A stretch of 64,000 nt of DNA, from the NCBI RefSeq assembly GCF_900186505.1, contig NZ_LT891970.1, positions 356,451 to 420,450 on the forward strand, read 5' to 3'. This DNA comes from Enorma phocaeensis (GTDB taxonomy: Bacteria; Actinomycetota; Coriobacteriia; Coriobacteriales; Coriobacteriaceae). This document shows positions 43,309-50,720 of this stretch, piece by piece. Both the position numbers and the translations under genes were made by a program. A model generated the notes under the pieces. That model saw only the letters and a program-made list of their open reading frames with translations. It made no database searches and was not told where the DNA came from. The first letter of the stretch is position 1. Each line of letters begins with the position of its first letter.

Positions 43309-44472
43309 CTAGGCCGAGTACGGGACCTTGTCCCTCATGATCGCGTAGATCACCTTCATCCTCTTCCTGGCGACCGCCTTCAATGCCTCTCCGTGGCACA
43401 TGCCGCGATCCCTGCATTTGCGGTAGTAGTCGCCGAACCGGCCCCTGCTCCTGCTAAGCGAGTTGCAGGAGAAGATGAGCAGGTTTTTCAGCCTCTTGTT
43501 TCCCTGGCGCGAGGCGCTCACCGACGATATCGACTTGCCTGACTGGCGGTTCCTGGGAGCGATTCCGCAATACGATGCGAGGTGGTCGTGGTCGGGGAAG
43601 TCGTCGATGTCGATGCTTATCACCAGCTCCGATGCGGTCCTTGGGCCGATTCCTGGGATGGTCAGCAGGCATTCGTAAGTGCCGTCCTCGACGAGCAGCG
43701 CCGTTATCTCCGTGTCGAGCCTTGCGGCTTCCTCGGCGGACTCCCTGATACGCCTGGCAAGCATCCTGACCTGCGGGTTCTCTGCCATGACCTGGTATTC
43801 GGACGGGCGCGTCGACGACGATATCGCCGCCAGCGCGGCGTCGATGCGCGCCCTGTTCGCGCCGCGGGTCACGGCGCCGACGGCAGGCTTGCCGGCATCC
43901 AGGATGCCCCAGGGGCCGCCCAGGGACTCCATCATCTTCAGCCAATGGGGATCGGCCAGGTCGGCCAGCGCCTCGAACGCGGGGCAGCTTTCCAGGAGTA
44001 TGCTCCTGAGCCTGTTCTTGTCACGGGTGGAGCAGGTGACCATGTGGTTCCTCTGCGCCGCCATCGACCTTGCGGCCTCGAGCCTCTCGTCGCGCCTTGG
44101 CACGGGCAGCAGCGAATCCGGGATGCCGAGCGCCGTCTTGGCTATGACCGCGGCGTCGCGCTCGTCGGTCTTGGCGTCGCCCGCGAACAGCTTGGCAGCT
44201 CCGTGGGCGGCGATTCCCGGCAGGTAGGCGACGGGCAGCCCGGCCAGCCTTGCCCTCGATATCGCCAGCGACCCGATGTTGCGCACTTGGTCGACGACGA
44301 CCAGCGTCCCTGCATCCACTCGGGCGAACAGGCTGTCCAGGTCATGCTCGGTGTTGGCCACGGGGCCGCTGGCGAGGATCTCGCCCTGCCTGGTCACGTG
44401 GCACGCCCAATGGGAGAACTTCCCGACGTCGAGGCCTATTACGGCAGGGCAGGCGGTGGCTTCGGTCAGCAT
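43309..44472 (-). CDS. IS110-family transposase (copy 3)
   Basis: 387 residues, same sequence as the two other copies; start at the ATG complementary to 44470-44472 after GAAGGA. DEDD and C-terminal serine segments intact. Encoded on the same strand as the hsd genes. Confidence 0.93.
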   Translation of the reverse strand: MLTEATACPAVIGLDVGKFSHWACHVTRQGEILASGPVANTEHDLDSLFARVDAGTLVVVDQVRNIGSLAISRARLAGLPVAYLPGIAAHGAAKLFAGDAKTDERDAAVIAKTALGIPDSLLPVPRRDERLEAARSMAAQRNHMVTCSTRDKNRLRSILLESCPAFEALADLADPHWLKMMESLGGPWGILDAGKPAVGAVTRGANRARIDAALAAISSSTRPSEYQVMAENPQVRMLARRIRESAEEAARLDTEITALLVEDGTYECLLTIPGIGPRTASELVISIDIDDFPDHDHLASYCGIAPRNRQSGKSISSVSASRQGNKRLKNLLIFSCNSLSRSRGRFGDYYRKCRDRGMCHGEALKAVARKRMKVIYAIMRDKVPYSA

Positions 44473-44769
44473 GATGGTATCCTTCCAATCGTCGGTCGAT
44501 CGGAATGCTGCCTCGCGCGACACCCACATTACCTGGCCGTGGCGCTCTTTGGTCGGAGGAGCCCGGCAGTTTCCTATTAGTCGTCAGAAGCAGCGGCGCC
44601 CGCGTCGGCAACACCCCCCGGGCCCTCAAGGGGCAGGGGCATAAGGCCGTCCGCGGGCGCCCGATCGGCAGTCCCTCGGGACATATGTCAATCGTAGTCC
44701 GACCGTCTAAGCGGATGGCTTAAGCGATTGGGCTAACTACTTCTCAAACTGTAATGGGTTTGTTCGTCA

Positions 44770-46290
44770 TTAGAGATCACCGCCCAGCATCTTCTTAAGT
44801 TCGGCTAGACCAACCGCCATCTGGGCATTAAGGTCTTCAAGATCGGCCAGAATTTCTTCAGTGGGCGGATACTCAATGCGCTCATATTCGGTCTTTGAGT
44901 ACTTGTTGAAGCTGAAGTCGTAGCCATTGTCAACAATTTCCTGCTTCGGAACGAGGAAGCTCTTCTCCGTACGCTCGCGCTCGCGCTCGGAATCAAGCTT
45001 TGCCCAGCGCTCAAGGATATCCGGAATATCGTTACGTTTCTCGTCTGGATCGCGCTTATCATCAAGCGTAAAACCATCGCTCTCCATGTTGTAAAGCCAG
45101 ACGCCATCTGTGCCACCGGCATTGGTCTTGGTGAATACAAGGATTGCCGTGCTTACGCCCGAATACGGCTTAAAGACCCCACTGGGCATATAGATAATGG
45201 CTTCAAGCTTCTGGTTCTCCACCAGCTCCCGACGCAGCTGCCTATACGCCTTGGAGTTTGAACGGAACAACACACCATTCGGAACGATGCAAGCGCAGCG
45301 ACCACCGATTTTGAGCATGCGCAGGAACAGCGCAACGAATAACAGCTCGGTTTGCTTGGTGTCAACGATGGCGCGCAAATTCTTATTGATGTCTTCGACG
45401 TCAACCGATCCAGTAAAAGGTGGATTCGCGAGAATGACATCGAACTTGTTAGAAATGCCGTTCTTTTGCGAAATACTGTCAAGATAGCGAACATCAGGAG
45501 CTTCGACCTCATGGAGCATGAGGTTCATAGCGCTAATGCGCAGCATCGTCTGATCCATCTCGAAACCGCTGAATTGGGGATCTGCGCCGTTCGTACCCGT
45601 AAAGGCATCCCATTGTGCGGTCGTCATCTCATTCTCATAGTTGCTACGAATGTGTTCGGCAGCGGAAATGAGGAAACCTGCTGTACCGCAAGCTGGATCG
45701 CAAATGAGCTCGCCAGGCTTGGGATCAACAAACTTCACCATCATGTCGCGGATGTGGGCGGGTGTGCGGAACTGGCCATTGGTGCCCGCCGTCGAGAGCT
45801 TTGAGAGCATGTATTCGTAAAGGTCGCCCAAGTCACCGATATGCTCGTCGAAATCGCGGAGCAGTTCATCTACACCTGTAACCGCCTTCTCCAAGAGCGA
45901 CGGCTTACCTGCGGGGAACCCAAAGGTAGCGTTCTCCATTGCACGGGAATATGCAGACTCGTCACCCAAGGTCTTAATGAACGGGAAAGCAAATCGGTCA
46001 ATGATGCGATACATCTCTTCGGCACGCTTGTCTTTGAAGCTGCCCCAGCGCATCTCTTTGCCGGCAATAGTCTCTTTTCGATCGTTTTCGAATTCATCCG
46101 GGAAGATGTGCGGCAGAGGCTCACCGAGCATCGCCTCCATGCGCTCCGTCTTGAGTTCCTTTTCGTCAAGCTGACGCATGAACATTAGATAGGTGATATT
46201 GGTGATAACATCGAGCGGGTTAGTGATACCGCCCTCCCACATCTTCTGCCAGATGGCATCAACTTTGCTCTTTGTTGCTCCGGTAATCAT
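44770..46290 (-). CDS. hsdM: Type I DNA methyltransferase HsdM subunit
   Basis: 506 residues after a GGAG site. N-terminal HsdM_N helical domain (ATKSKVDAIWQKMWEGGITN), then the N6-adenine methylase domain with FRTPAHIRDMMVKF, SAM motif ICDPACGTAGFLISAA and catalytic NPPF in DVILANPPFTGS. The family usually is about 500 long. The stop TAA shares a base with the hsdS2 ATG. Expected to form a trimer with one HsdS; because hsdS2 is interrupted, activity depends on hsdS1, the half-size HsdS, or IS excision. Confidence 0.95.
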   Translation of the reverse strand: MITGATKSKVDAIWQKMWEGGITNPLDVITNITYLMFMRQLDEKELKTERMEAMLGEPLPHIFPDEFENDRKETIAGKEMRWGSFKDKRAEEMYRIIDRFAFPFIKTLGDESAYSRAMENATFGFPAGKPSLLEKAVTGVDELLRDFDEHIGDLGDLYEYMLSKLSTAGTNGQFRTPAHIRDMMVKFVDPKPGELICDPACGTAGFLISAAEHIRSNYENEMTTAQWDAFTGTNGADPQFSGFEMDQTMLRISAMNLMLHEVEAPDVRYLDSISQKNGISNKFDVILANPPFTGSVDVEDINKNLRAIVDTKQTELLFVALFLRMLKIGGRCACIVPNGVLFRSNSKAYRQLRRELVENQKLEAIIYMPSGVFKPYSGVSTAILVFTKTNAGGTDGVWLYNMESDGFTLDDKRDPDEKRNDIPDILERWAKLDSERERERTEKSFLVPKQEIVDNGYDFSFNKYSKTEYERIEYPPTEEILADLEDLNAQMAVGLAELKKMLGGDL

Positions 46291-46323
46291 ATTGGAGTCC
46301 TTCTCCTTGTGGCCGTCTTTGAA

Positions 46324-46917
46324 TCAGTTAATAGCCTGCACTATACGAGCGAACTCGCTTTGAAGTAACACGCTGCTCTTTTCGGATATAGCGCGGCAAA
46401 GTTCTTTGTACTTTTGGACACCTTCAGAAAGAGCTCCGAGCCGCGCCTGCTCCTCTGCCGAAGGAACGGGAATCATTAAGTCACCGATATCCCTCTTCTT
46501 TAGAAGCTGGATGGTCATGCCTTTACTCATATTCTGAAGCTCTGTGTTTGCTTGTTCGAGTCCGAGAAATAAAGCAAGGTAGCGCATATCAACTAATGAT
46601 TCCGAGGTCGACCGAAGTATGAGACCAAATGAGGTGACCAGCAGCCCCTCATGCTCCTTGTCGATGTAGACGCAGTCATAGGGGGTAGATGCTTTGATGA
46701 TTACGTCGCCCTCTCGTGTAAAAAGCTCCTCTTTGACCTTCGAAACCTTCTCGATCACAAGCTGAGCGTCATCGATGCGCGAATCTGCCATCGCGGCTGG
46801 AACGAGCACCCTTGTTTCAATTAGGTCGTCTCCGACTGCTATTTTTTTTGCGCGGCTCATAGGTGCGCCAGTTTTTATATCAACAAGCGAGCCAAGAGGC
46901 AGGTATTCGCAAGGCAT
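46324..46917 (-). CDS. Half-size HsdS-like specificity protein
   Basis: 197 residues from ATG at 46915-46917, six bases after AAAGGAG (an ATG six bases upstream is too close to it). One recognition-domain unit: CEYLPLGSLVDIKTGAPMSR, DLMIPVPSAEEQARLGALSE and one C-terminal helix. Full HsdS has two such units. Half-S subunits can dimerise to make a symmetric specificity. It is the first gene of the hsd operon, 33 bases before hsdM. With hsdS2 disrupted it could be the working specificity subunit; alternatively a regulator or relic. Confidence 0.75.
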   Translation of the reverse strand: MPCEYLPLGSLVDIKTGAPMSRAKKIAVGDDLIETRVLVPAAMADSRIDDAQLVIEKVSKVKEELFTREGDVIIKASTPYDCVYIDKEHEGLLVTSFGLILRSTSESLVDMRYLALFLGLEQANTELQNMSKGMTIQLLKKRDIGDLMIPVPSAEEQARLGALSEGVQKYKELCRAISEKSSVLLQSEFARIVQAIN

Positions 46918-47062
46918 GTTCATCTCCTTTCTGAATGGCATGCGGACCACAACGGCGCTTAGTTTTGCTATGCACCAGTTCTGGTGGTCTCTTTACAACA
47001 CTAATGACTTACGCGATCGTCCTTTCTTCAATCCGATGTGGATTCTGATAGAAGCTGAAACA

Positions 47063-47136
47063 TGTTCCAATTGTTAAGAACAATAATACTGGAGAGGTGA
47101 AACGAGTCAATAGAAATGTTCTAATTATTTTGAACA
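47063..47136 (-). promoter_or_regulatory. hsd operon promoter flanked by two operators
   Basis: On the minus strand TTGACT (-35, 47105-47110) and TATTAT (-10, 47083-47088) are spaced 16 bases. Two copies of TGTTC-N10-GAACA lie at 47117-47136 (upstream of -35) and 47063-47082 (directly after -10). The paired sites suggest control of the hsd operon by a dimeric repressor; no such regulator gene is adjacent. Confidence 0.65.
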
Positions 47137-47232
47137 TTTCTATTACTGCATAATCAGCTTTTTTGCAATCGGTTAGTCTCAACAGAGTTGACGCGTGAGC
47201 TGGCGTCATCTATTGCGTTGCGAACACAACGG

Positions 47233-47250
47233 TGCGCTCTGTCAGAGCGC
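47233..47250. terminator. Short GC hairpin
   Basis: GCGCTCTG and CAGAGCGC arms almost touch; as a hairpin the inner two pairs would open. It could terminate transcription on either strand; no T run. Confidence 0.35.
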
Positions 47251-47258
47251 GGCTAGCG

Positions 47259-47400
47259 TTAATCACCGAGCATCTCGAAAAAAGTATCCGCATCGATAAT
47301 ATCGATATCAACACCTTGAGCTTTATATTCAAGCCCTTTCCTGTGTTTGCCAGACATCCCGCCCTTAACCGTGTGGCATTTACTGTAGTCAGCGACATCT
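47259..47400 (-). pseudogene. BRCT-like C-terminal remnant
   Basis: About 46 codons read YSKCHTVKGGMSGKHRKGLE then YKAQGVDIDIIDADTFFEML-GD. The K...A...G-I-x-I-I-D-x-D-x-F ending is the usual end of a BRCT domain as found in DNA ligase or exonuclease-type proteins. No start or upstream domain is present, so it is a gene relic. Confidence 0.4.
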
Positions 47401-47431
47401 AAATTATTAGTCGATTTCTAAGGAGCTCCGC

Positions 47432-47830
47432 ATGGCACATATTGGCTGCGTTTGCGGCAACGACGTCCGCGGCAACAGTGTCGAGACTATCCACCGCTTT
47501 GTCTCCGAGAACCTCATGAACGAGTACGCAGAAAGCGAGACATTCTTCCGCCTGCCCTATCTCCCCGGCGAAAAAGCGGAGATCTGGCTTTGCAACGAAT
47601 GCGGGCGCGCCATCTTCTTTGACGACGGCTGCCTGTGCGTAACACGGTATATGCGTCCCGCCGAACCGGCGGAATTCAGCCAATGCGATGAGCCAGCGAA
47701 AGCGGGCGTGTTCTACAACGATAAGGTCGTCTTCGACGCCGACGGAATCTCAGAAGCTCCCTCGCGGCTTTGGCTTTTGAGCAAGGAGGATATGGCCGCG
47801 CTAAGGAATTCCGGCACTTCTGTTGAGTAG
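47432..47830 (+). CDS. Hypothetical protein with Cys pairs
   Basis: 132 residues; AAGGAG precedes the ATG. Cys pairs in MAHIGCVCGNDV and WLCNECGRAIFF could bind zinc. The rest (TFFRLPYLPGEKAEIW, RLWLLSKEDMAALRNSG) is soluble. Small zinc-ribbon-like protein, function unknown. It reads away from the hsd operon. Confidence 0.65.
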   Translation: MAHIGCVCGNDVRGNSVETIHRFVSENLMNEYAESETFFRLPYLPGEKAEIWLCNECGRAIFFDDGCLCVTRYMRPAEPAEFSQCDEPAKAGVFYNDKVVFDADGISEAPSRLWLLSKEDMAALRNSGTSVE

Positions 47831-47863
47831 AGGATTTCCTCCAATGCACGTCATATAAGATGA

Positions 47864-47937
47864 GTAACCTATTTCGTTACATCATTATAGACATGTACAA
47901 GCAAAGCGTCTATACTACATGTAACTAATCAGGTTAC
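47864..47937 (+). promoter_or_regulatory. higBA promoter with two GTAAC-N7-GTTAC operators
   Basis: Operators at 47864-47880 and 47921-47937 are the same spaced inverted repeat; the second extends to CATGTAAC...GTTACATG. Between them lie TAGACA (-35, 47888-47893) and TATACT (-10, 47911-47916) with a 17-base spacer. The layout fits autorepression by HigA. Confidence 0.75.
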
Positions 47938-47957
47938 ATGAAAGGAGTGGCGTAAAC

Positions 47958-47999
47958 ATGACACACAATCATCCCCTCCTCATGGGCAGCGATCAATGA
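47958..47999 (+). CDS. Possible 13-aa leader peptide before higB
   Basis: ATG after AAAGGAG encodes MTHNHPLLMGSDQ and its stop overlaps the higB start (ATGA). higB has no ribosome site of its own, so translation of this short ORF could couple to higB and keep toxin output low. Confidence 0.4.
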   Translation: MTHNHPLLMGSDQ

Positions 48000-48331
48000 A
48001 AGTCTCGTTTCAAACCAAGAAGCTCCAGAAGCTTTGCGAGGACGAGCGCGAGATGCATAAGCGGCGACCAGACATCGAGCGAAAGCTAAGGCTTCGAATC
48101 GCCGCGCTTAAAGCAAGCGACAGCATTGCGCAACTAGAGATGAACGACCCGTTGGGCAAATGGCATCGGCTCAAGGAAAACAGGAAGGGTCAGTGGTCAG
48201 GTGCCGTCTCTTCTAACGAACGAATCATCATCGAGCCGCTCAAAAATGGCGTCCGGATTATCGATATCGAGGAGGAAAGGCAGTCGACCGAGGCGCGCGT
48301 TGTCGAAATAATTGATTATCACGAAGAGTAA
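47996..48331 (+). CDS. higB: HigB/RelE-type toxin
   Basis: 111 residues of the ParE/RelE superfamily, killer type: MKVSFQTKKLQKLCEDEREM, then RLRIAALKASDSIAQLEMND, PLGKWHRLKENRKGQWSGAV with the basic patch expected for mRNA cleavage, and the C-terminal VVEIIDYHEE. Toxin-first order with a HigA-like partner 60 bases downstream is the higBA arrangement. Appears intact. Confidence 0.82.
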   Translation: MKVSFQTKKLQKLCEDEREMHKRRPDIERKLRLRIAALKASDSIAQLEMNDPLGKWHRLKENRKGQWSGAVSSNERIIIEPLKNGVRIIDIEEERQSTEARVVEIIDYHEE

Positions 48332-48391
48332 GCAAGGCGAACTTAAAAGCGATACCTGAAAATTAAACACTGGAAGAGGAGATGATAACTC

Positions 48392-49513
48392 ATGCCTACC
48401 AACTATGCCGTAGCGCCGGGTGAGTTCCTCCAGGAATGGATAGAGGAGGAGGGCAACGGCATCACCCAGGCAGAACTTGCCCAGCAGCTCGATGTGTCTA
48501 GGAAACTTGTTAACGAGATCATAAACGGAAAAGCGCCGATTACGCCAGATACCGCGATTAAGCTAGGCCGCGTCACCTCAATTCCGAGTGACGCATGGCT
48601 TCGCTACGAAGCACAGTATCAGAATGATTGTACTCGCCTGCGAAACGATCAGCAGCTGAAGCAGCATGAAGGCATTGTCACGCCTCAGCTTGGCGCATAC
48701 CTGCGTAAGTTGGGAGCCACCACGGCGACCATGCGGGATAAGACACAGGTTCTATCGGATCTGCTCAGCTTTACCGGCTACGGCACCTTTGAATCCTTCT
48801 CTGCTGGTTGCTCCATTAAGCTCGGCGCGGCGCTTTCGACGCTCCGCGAGTCCAGCGCTACATACGACGAAGCGCTCATGATGACCTGGCTCGCAGCCGG
48901 AGAGCATACTGCCGCATACAAACGCGCCCACTGCCTCAAATACGATCGGAACGGGCTGGAGAAGCTCCTCCCTCAACTCAAGGAGCGTGTTCTGTCTGCC
49001 GACGACACTATGCTCGACGACATAATTCAGCTGCTCGATAGCGTTGGAGTGATATGCCAGTTCATCGAGCCGCCCGAAAAGTTTCCCATCTACGGCATTG
49101 TCATTTGGACGCGCAACGGCGTGCCCGTAATTCAGCTCACCGGTCGCCGCAAGAAAAACAACCATGTAATCTGGACGCTCTTCCATGAGCTCGGCCACAT
49201 CCTTAATGATGAAACCCCCACAACGCAGCTCGAATTCAATAAGTCATCCAACAAGCGAAAAAGCGAAGAGGTGGCTGCAAACCAATTTGCTCGTGCTTGG
49301 CTATTCGGCGGAGGCGTGGGTGAGTATCGGGGCATGAACCGTGCCCGCGACATCGAAGCGAAGGCGCGACAGAAGGGCGATGTCCCCTGTATTGTTGTGC
49401 AGGAACTGCATCGGAAACGGATGCTCGAGCGCAGCTACTGCAACCAGCTTATCTTCGACGTGCGCATTCCGTTCCAAGAGCAAGATTATTCTCCGCAGAA
49501 TAATTCTATCTAG
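48392..49513 (+). CDS. higA: HigA-like antitoxin fused to an ImmA/IrrE metallopeptidase
   Basis: 373 residues. N-terminal XRE helix-turn-helix typical of HigA: PGEFLQEWIEEEGNGITQAE, LAQQLDVSRKLVNEIINGKA, PITPDTAIKLGRV. The C-terminal part carries the zinc motif HELGH in WTLFHELGHILNDE with a later Glu-rich helix (KRKSEEVAANQFARAWLF), as in ImmA/IrrE proteases. Such HTH-protease fusions act as antitoxins that may be self-regulated by proteolysis. Binds the twin operators upstream, by inference. Confidence 0.88.
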   Translation: MPTNYAVAPGEFLQEWIEEEGNGITQAELAQQLDVSRKLVNEIINGKAPITPDTAIKLGRVTSIPSDAWLRYEAQYQNDCTRLRNDQQLKQHEGIVTPQLGAYLRKLGATTATMRDKTQVLSDLLSFTGYGTFESFSAGCSIKLGAALSTLRESSATYDEALMMTWLAAGEHTAAYKRAHCLKYDRNGLEKLLPQLKERVLSADDTMLDDIIQLLDSVGVICQFIEPPEKFPIYGIVIWTRNGVPVIQLTGRRKKNNHVIWTLFHELGHILNDETPTTQLEFNKSSNKRKSEEVAANQFARAWLFGGGVGEYRGMNRARDIEAKARQKGDVPCIVVQELHRKRMLERSYCNQLIFDVRIPFQEQDYSPQNNSI

Positions 49514-49522
49514 AATAATCTT
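49482..49522 (+). terminator. Terminator overlapping the higA stop
   Basis: AAGATTATTCT and AGAATAATCTT form an 11-bp stem, followed by TTTG. An inner AGAATAATTCT palindrome lies in the loop. The stop of higA (49511-49513) is within it. Confidence 0.6.
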
Positions 49523-49599
49523 TGATCTGGAAGCCTCATCTGAGGGCGCAACGGCAGGCGGCAGAGCGATCTCACTGAAGGCAATCCGTTTCCGCACTT

Positions 49600-49629
49600 T
49601 GCTATACTTATTCTAAGATATGTATAGCA
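49600..49629 (+). promoter_or_regulatory. Autoregulated promoter of the RelB/PIN pair
   Basis: TGCTATAC (49600-49607) and GTATAGCA (49622-49629) are an 8-bp inverted repeat that includes a TATACT -10 hexamer (49603-49608). It ends just before the GGAGG ribosome site of the antitoxin gene. Confidence 0.6.
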
Positions 49630-49639
49630 GGAGGCCGCC

Positions 49640-49987
49640 ATGTCTGCCGCACAGATGAACATCCGCATGGACTCCGCCCTCAAGGCATCCGGCAACGCCG
49701 TCATCGCCGAGCTTGGGTACACGCCGTCGCAGGTCGTGCGCGCGCTGTGGGAGTTCGCTACCGCGCAGGGCACGCTCCCGCCCGCCTTGACGCATCTGCT
49801 GCGCGGCGATCAAGCCGCTGGCGCAACGGACGGCGACACTCCCGACCGCATGTCTGAAGGCGCTGCGATCGTCTCGACCTTCTACCAGGAGGTCGGCATC
49901 GAGGAGCCCGTGGATGGCGCCGTCGATTACGACGAGCTCCGCGAGCTTGCCGCGGCCGAGCAGCTCGAGAAATGGGGGCTCGCATGA
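49640..49987 (+). CDS. RelB/DinJ-like antitoxin of a PIN toxin pair
   Basis: 115 residues after GGAGG. N-terminal ribbon-helix-helix MSAAQMNIRMDSALKASGNA then VIAELGYTPSQVVRALWEFA; acidic C-terminus (DYDELRELAAAEQLEKWGLA) that would bind the toxin. The stop overlaps the toxin ATG (ATGA). With the toxin nonsense-mutated it may be retained only as a regulator. Confidence 0.78.
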   Translation: MSAAQMNIRMDSALKASGNAVIAELGYTPSQVVRALWEFATAQGTLPPALTHLLRGDQAAGATDGDTPDRMSEGAAIVSTFYQEVGIEEPVDGAVDYDELRELAAAEQLEKWGLA

Positions 49988-50505
49988 CGAAGTCCCCGTG
50001 CAAAGGCGCTCGCCTCCCCATCTAGATCCTCGTCGACACCAACATCTGGCTTGACTACTTCCTCGCGCGCGGCGTGCATCACCATGCGGTGAGCGCGTTT
50101 ATAGCGAAGGCCTACGAACGCGAGGACATCGCTCTCTATGTTCCATCGCTCTCGCTTAAGGATCTCGCGTACCAACTGGCGAGCCTCATGAAGCTCGACG
50201 CCCGGCGCGCCGGAAAGGACATTTCGCCCGATATCGCCGCTGCCGCGCGCGAGGTTTCCTGGGGCTGTGTGCGCAGCGTTCTCGAAAAAGCCCTCGTCGC
50301 TCCTATCGGCCACACGGAGGTGCTCGGCGCCTTCACCTACAAGCGCATCCACGATGACTTCGAAGATGACCTCGTCCTCGCCGCGCTCGACGACGTCGAT
50401 GCGAACTTCCTCATGACGCACGACGACACGCTCAGACGGCACGTAGGCGATTTCTGCATTACCGCCGAGGAAGGGCTCGAGCTGCTCGCCGAGCTCGATG
50501 GTTAG
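49984..50505 (+). pseudogene. PIN-domain toxin with an in-frame TAG at codon 14
   Basis: ATG 49984 starts MTKSPCKGARLPI, then TAG (50023-50025), then the frame continues ILVDTNIWLDYFLARGVHHH with the first PIN catalytic aspartate, and VPSLSLKDLAYQLASLM, TYKRIHDDFEDDLVLAALDD and ANFLMTHDDTLRRHV with later acidic residues. Everything except the stop looks functional, so this is a recent nonsense mutation of a VapC-type ribonuclease or a read-through case. The ORF starting after the stop would lack the catalytic DTN segment. Confidence 0.8.
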
Positions 50506-50663
50506 TTACCTGAACGGCGCATATGCGCAGCTGGAGTAAGCCGTAGCGCCCTGTGCCTGGGGGGACGGCGAGCTCGGAGTCGAGTGCGTCAGCTTCGGTA
50601 ATCCTCGTGCCTGGGAGGATGAAACGAGCCCGTCCCCAAGCAACCCCTATCAAGCTAATCTGT

Positions 50664-50704
50664 TATACTTTACTCAAAAATTTTGACTCAACTTTTTTGA
50701 GTAA
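50664..50704 (+). promoter_or_regulatory. Promoter and palindrome of the DUF234 ATPase gene
   Basis: TATACT (50664-50669) is followed by the inverted repeat TTACTCAAAAA (50670-50680) and TTTTTTGAGTAA (50693-50704). It lies 17 bases before the gene start and could be an operator or an early hairpin. Confidence 0.6.
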
Positions 50705-50720
50705 ACTGAGGTGAGCAAAA

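Larger units (their letters stand above)
41528..44758 (-). mobile_element. IS110-family element copy 3, interrupted by IS3 copy B
   Basis: Reverse-oriented 3231-base block with the same outer ends as copies 1 and 2 (AACACCC at 41528 and CCCATTACAG at 44758 when read on the minus strand). It lies in the C-rich tract of the hsdS2 N-terminal codons. Length equals the intact 1558-base element plus the 1670-base IS3 and a 3-base duplication. Confidence 0.92.
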
